Assembly: GCF_020886695.1 (NCBI RefSeq)
Contig: NZ_AP024485.1
Coordinates: 3,353,001 to 3,417,000, forward strand
Direction of reading: 5' to 3'
From: Pseudodesulfovibrio sediminis
GTDB lineage: Bacteria; Desulfobacterota; Desulfovibrionia; Desulfovibrionales; Desulfovibrionaceae
DNA length: 64,000 bases
Program-made: the position numbers and the translations under genes
Shown: one piece after another, positions 62,901 through 64,000 of the stretch
Numbering within the stretch: the stretch's first letter is position 1
Layout: each line of letters begins with the position of its first letter
Notes under the pieces: generated by a model
What the model was told of the DNA's origin: nothing
The model's database searches: none
The model's input: only the letters and a program-made list of their open reading frames with translations

Positions 62901-63443
62901 CTCCCTGGAAGCGCCTTCCGAATCGTTGATCCCCAGACCCTTGAGGACCTCCCTGAAGGGGAGGCTGGCCTCATACTCATTGGTGGAACCCAGATTATGA
63001 AGGGATATCTTGATGATGAGCAGAAGACTGCCGAAGTTATCGTGGAGCAGGATGGTGTCCGTTGGTACAAGAGCGGCGATAAAGGCCGTGTCGATCCCGA
63101 CGGCTTCCTGGTCATCATGGACCGATACTCGCGCTTCGCAAAGATCGGCGGAGAGATGGTGAGCCTGACCGCCGTGGAAGAATCCCTGTTTAAAGTCGCA
63201 CCTGGGGAAATCGATACTGCCGCTGTTGCCATCCCGGACGCCAAGAAAGGCGAGCGCATTGTTGCTCTGGTTCAGGGGATGGAAGATCCCTCCACCTTGA
63301 AAGGCGCAATGCTTGAAGCTGGCGTCGATTCGTTGTCCGTCCCGTCTCAGTTCTACAGCGTTGCCGAAATTCCGAAGCTGGGGACCGGAAAGAAGGATTT
63401 GGCCGGGGCCAAGAAGCTCGCTTTGGAATTCGCAAATGCTTAA
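59991..63443 (+). CDS. aas: LplT-Aas fusion: lysophospholipid transporter, acyltransferase and acyl-ACP synthetase
   Basis: One 1150-residue protein with three parts. Residues 1-410 are a major-facilitator transporter like LplT, which flips lysophospholipids inward. Residues about 430-620 are a PlsC-type acyltransferase with NHVSWIDW (about 450) and FPEGAIS (about 519). Residues about 640-1150 are an AMP-forming acyl-ACP synthetase with SSGSEGTPKGV (about 795), GYGTTE and a C-terminal lysine near GTGKKD. In E. coli, lplT and aas are separate genes; the fused form is known in other bacteria. It re-acylates 2-acyl-lysophosphatidylethanolamine at the membrane. ATG at 59991 has AGGAG. Confidence 0.93.
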   Translation: MRTLMKISGFTSYIMVVLLNAMTDLGHKIIIQNTVFKSFDGAEQIALTAIVNALILLPFILLFTPSAFISDRFSKNKVIKVCAAASIPLTILIVVCYYAGLFWPAFGLTFLLAAQSAVYSPAKYGYIKEMTGNDLLAQANAAVQAVTIAAILAGAVIFSVFFEHLLSAAGGTPSEILKTIAPCGYILVVGAVLETLVAFTLPEKQSGDSKLLLDGKKYLRGGYLKSNIKLVKKSEVIWLSIIGLAIFWAVNQVLLAAFGAHLKDVAGETNTIIAQGTLSLGGVGIIIGSIMAGKVSRNYIETGTIPLGAIGMTACLFFLPSIESRWALASLIFAYGIFGGLVIVPLNSLIQFTAGAGESGKVLAGNNFIQNIFMLGFLGLTLVMSMVGLGSIPLFYILAVVVCGGMVYTLYKLPQSLLRYVMHLVFSQRYNLFVAGLNNVPAEGGVLLLGNHVSWIDWAVLSLAVPRRLRFVMERAIYERWYLNWFLRRLGVIPISPRGSKTALKDIAKALSDGDCIVIFPEGAISRNGQLGEFKKGFEGPAKESGCTIIPFYLRGLWGSAFSFATPRLREMSRIRKVRDVTVCFGEPLSSDASAHDVKQSVTHLSIDAWKYYSDTFDPIHIAWLKTAKRMMGQRAVADSTGAEMSHRRLLATCVLVSRLLAKQTRGAQNVGVLLPASAGGTIANMALLMCGKTVVNLNYTVGPDSLQKALARAGIQTVVTSEKFVTRLKAKGFDLKGILMGLTVFHMETLKDNISKAGFLRTMAMVQVLPTSLLRLLFFRKVPLDSTAAILFSSGSEGTPKGVMLTHENIVGNVKQVSSLFNAKDDDVFLGALPLFHAFGLTATTFMPLIEGIPLVCHPDPTDARKIGQVVAKFKATFLCATPTFLGLYARNRRLHPLMFSSLRLVVAGAEKLNEEIRNAFKAKFGLEVYEGYGTTETTPVASVNTPDVINLSDFTVQVGSKAGTVGLPLPGSAFRIVDPQTLEDLPEGEAGLILIGGTQIMKGYLDDEQKTAEVIVEQDGVRWYKSGDKGRVDPDGFLVIMDRYSRFAKIGGEMVSLTAVEESLFKVAPGEIDTAAVAIPDAKKGERIVALVQGMEDPSTLKGAMLEAGVDSLSVPSQFYSVAEIPKLGTGKKDLAGAKKLALEFANA

Positions 63444-64000
63444 GCGGACAATGCAATGGGCAAGGAACCGACTTTTCAGGACGTACTTCCGAGATATCCG
63501 GGTCCAAGGGATTGCCGACGTGCCCGGTTCCGGCGTGGTGCTGTATGCCTGCGTCCATCGAAATGGGGCGGTTGATGGCCTCGTTATGGAATCCGTTCTC
63601 GACAATACGCTTGGAATCGCCGGTAAAAACCTTACCCGGTCTGCCTATTTGCGGATGTTCCTCGGGGATTGCGTGTCCATATACCGACATCCGGCGACAA
63701 CTGCCGAGAACAAGGAGAATCTGCGGCAATTGAAAACAGCAGCGGTGGCTGCTGTCAATGGCAGACGAGTCATGATGTTCCCGGAAGGAACGAGCAAGCT
63801 TGGCCCTAAACTGTTGCCTGTGAAAAAGGGAATGGCATACCTCGCGAAGTTGACGGTCAAGGAAGCGGACGGCATACCTGTGCATATCGTCCCAGTCGGA
63901 CTTCATTACGAAAGGGGTTTTGAGTTTCGCAGTGTTGTGGAGATCTACTTTGGCCGGCACATCATTGTCGACAGTCAGGATACAAAGGATCTCGAGAAAC
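63436..64000 (+). CDS. PlsC-like 1-acyl-glycerol-phosphate acyltransferase, 3' end outside window
   Basis: The visible 188 codons (MLKRTMQWARNRLFRTYF...) include the acyltransferase motif HRNGAVDG, the substrate motif MMFPEGTSKLG and VPVGLHYERGF, so it is a LPLAT-family acyltransferase. Its start ATG at 63436 overlaps the aas stop by 8 bases; a second ATG at 63451 is possible. It probably forms an operon with aas and acts in phospholipid synthesis or remodelling. It continues past the right edge. Confidence 0.82.
   Translation, partial: MLKRTMQWARNRLFRTYFRDIRVQGIADVPGSGVVLYACVHRNGAVDGLVMESVLDNTLGIAGKNLTRSAYLRMFLGDCVSIYRHPATTAENKENLRQLKTAAVAAVNGRRVMMFPEGTSKLGPKLLPVKKGMAYLAKLTVKEADGIPVHIVPVGLHYERGFEFRSVVEIYFGRHIIVDSQDTKDLEK

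Overview
This 64 kb window looks like the chromosome of a sulfate-reducing bacterium of the Desulfovibrionaceae (Pseudodesulfovibrio/Desulfovibrio type). The evidence is the combination of a periplasmic two-subunit [FeFe] hydrogenase with its full maturation operon, two periplasmic formate dehydrogenases (one selenocysteine, one cysteine), a tetraheme cytochrome c and a six-gene Ech [NiFe] hydrogenase. The species call is inference; no rRNA or tRNA gene was seen.

Layout. 0-9 kb: end of a Tat-signal ABC binding-protein gene, then, all on the minus strand, hydA-hydB and the maturation set TM1266-like/hydG/aspA/unknown/hydE/hydF. 9.2-10.1 kb: gene debris (AcoR-like regulator remnant, integrase-like fragment). 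10.2-15.2 kb: choline uptake and oxidation to glycine betaine (choline-binding protein, betB, betA, FadR-type GntR regulator with two matching operators). 15.5-19.2 kb: a decayed M20 peptidase, then dgcN-dgcA-D-amino-acid transaminase. 19.8-24.3 kb (minus): small ORF, Sec-formate dehydrogenase alpha, beta subunit, tetraheme cytochrome. 24.6-29.6 kb (minus): echABCDEF. 30.0-39.9 kb: a divergent HTH/periplasmic-binding-domain regulator facing a TonB receptor, FmdE-type protein, methyltransferase, FecBCD-like ABC transporter, TonB, ExbB and ExbD, a complete envelope-spanning uptake system. 41.0-45.1 kb: second formate dehydrogenase (Cys form) with its own small leader ORF.

45.2-59.2 kb is a mobile, accessory region bracketed by an intact IS3-family element and an internally deleted IS3-family relic. 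It holds a Tn7-like right end with a truncated tnsA lying against a broken host gene, a 1434-residue RTX calcium-binding protein with recently duplicated modules, its type I exporter (ABC plus membrane fusion protein), a glycosyltransferase and an AT-rich sulfotransferase-like gene. From 59.3 kb the core resumes with a TetR regulator under a 26-bp palindrome, a three-domain Aas/LplT fusion for phospholipid re-acylation and the start of another acyltransferase gene.

How it fits together: HydAB and the two formate dehydrogenases would oxidise or make H2 and formate in the periplasm and exchange electrons through c-type cytochromes, while Ech couples cytoplasmic ferredoxin/H2 to ion translocation. 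The uptake cluster between ech and the second fdh operon may supply a metal chelate (Mo/W or Fe are candidates) to these enzymes. Short shared sequences (GCATAAT) near the hyd, ech and both fdh operons hint at common control. The points most worth follow-up are the paired small ORFs preceding each fdhA, the FmdE/methyltransferase uptake cluster, the unknown gene inside the hydrogenase maturation operon, and the Tn7-like relic.
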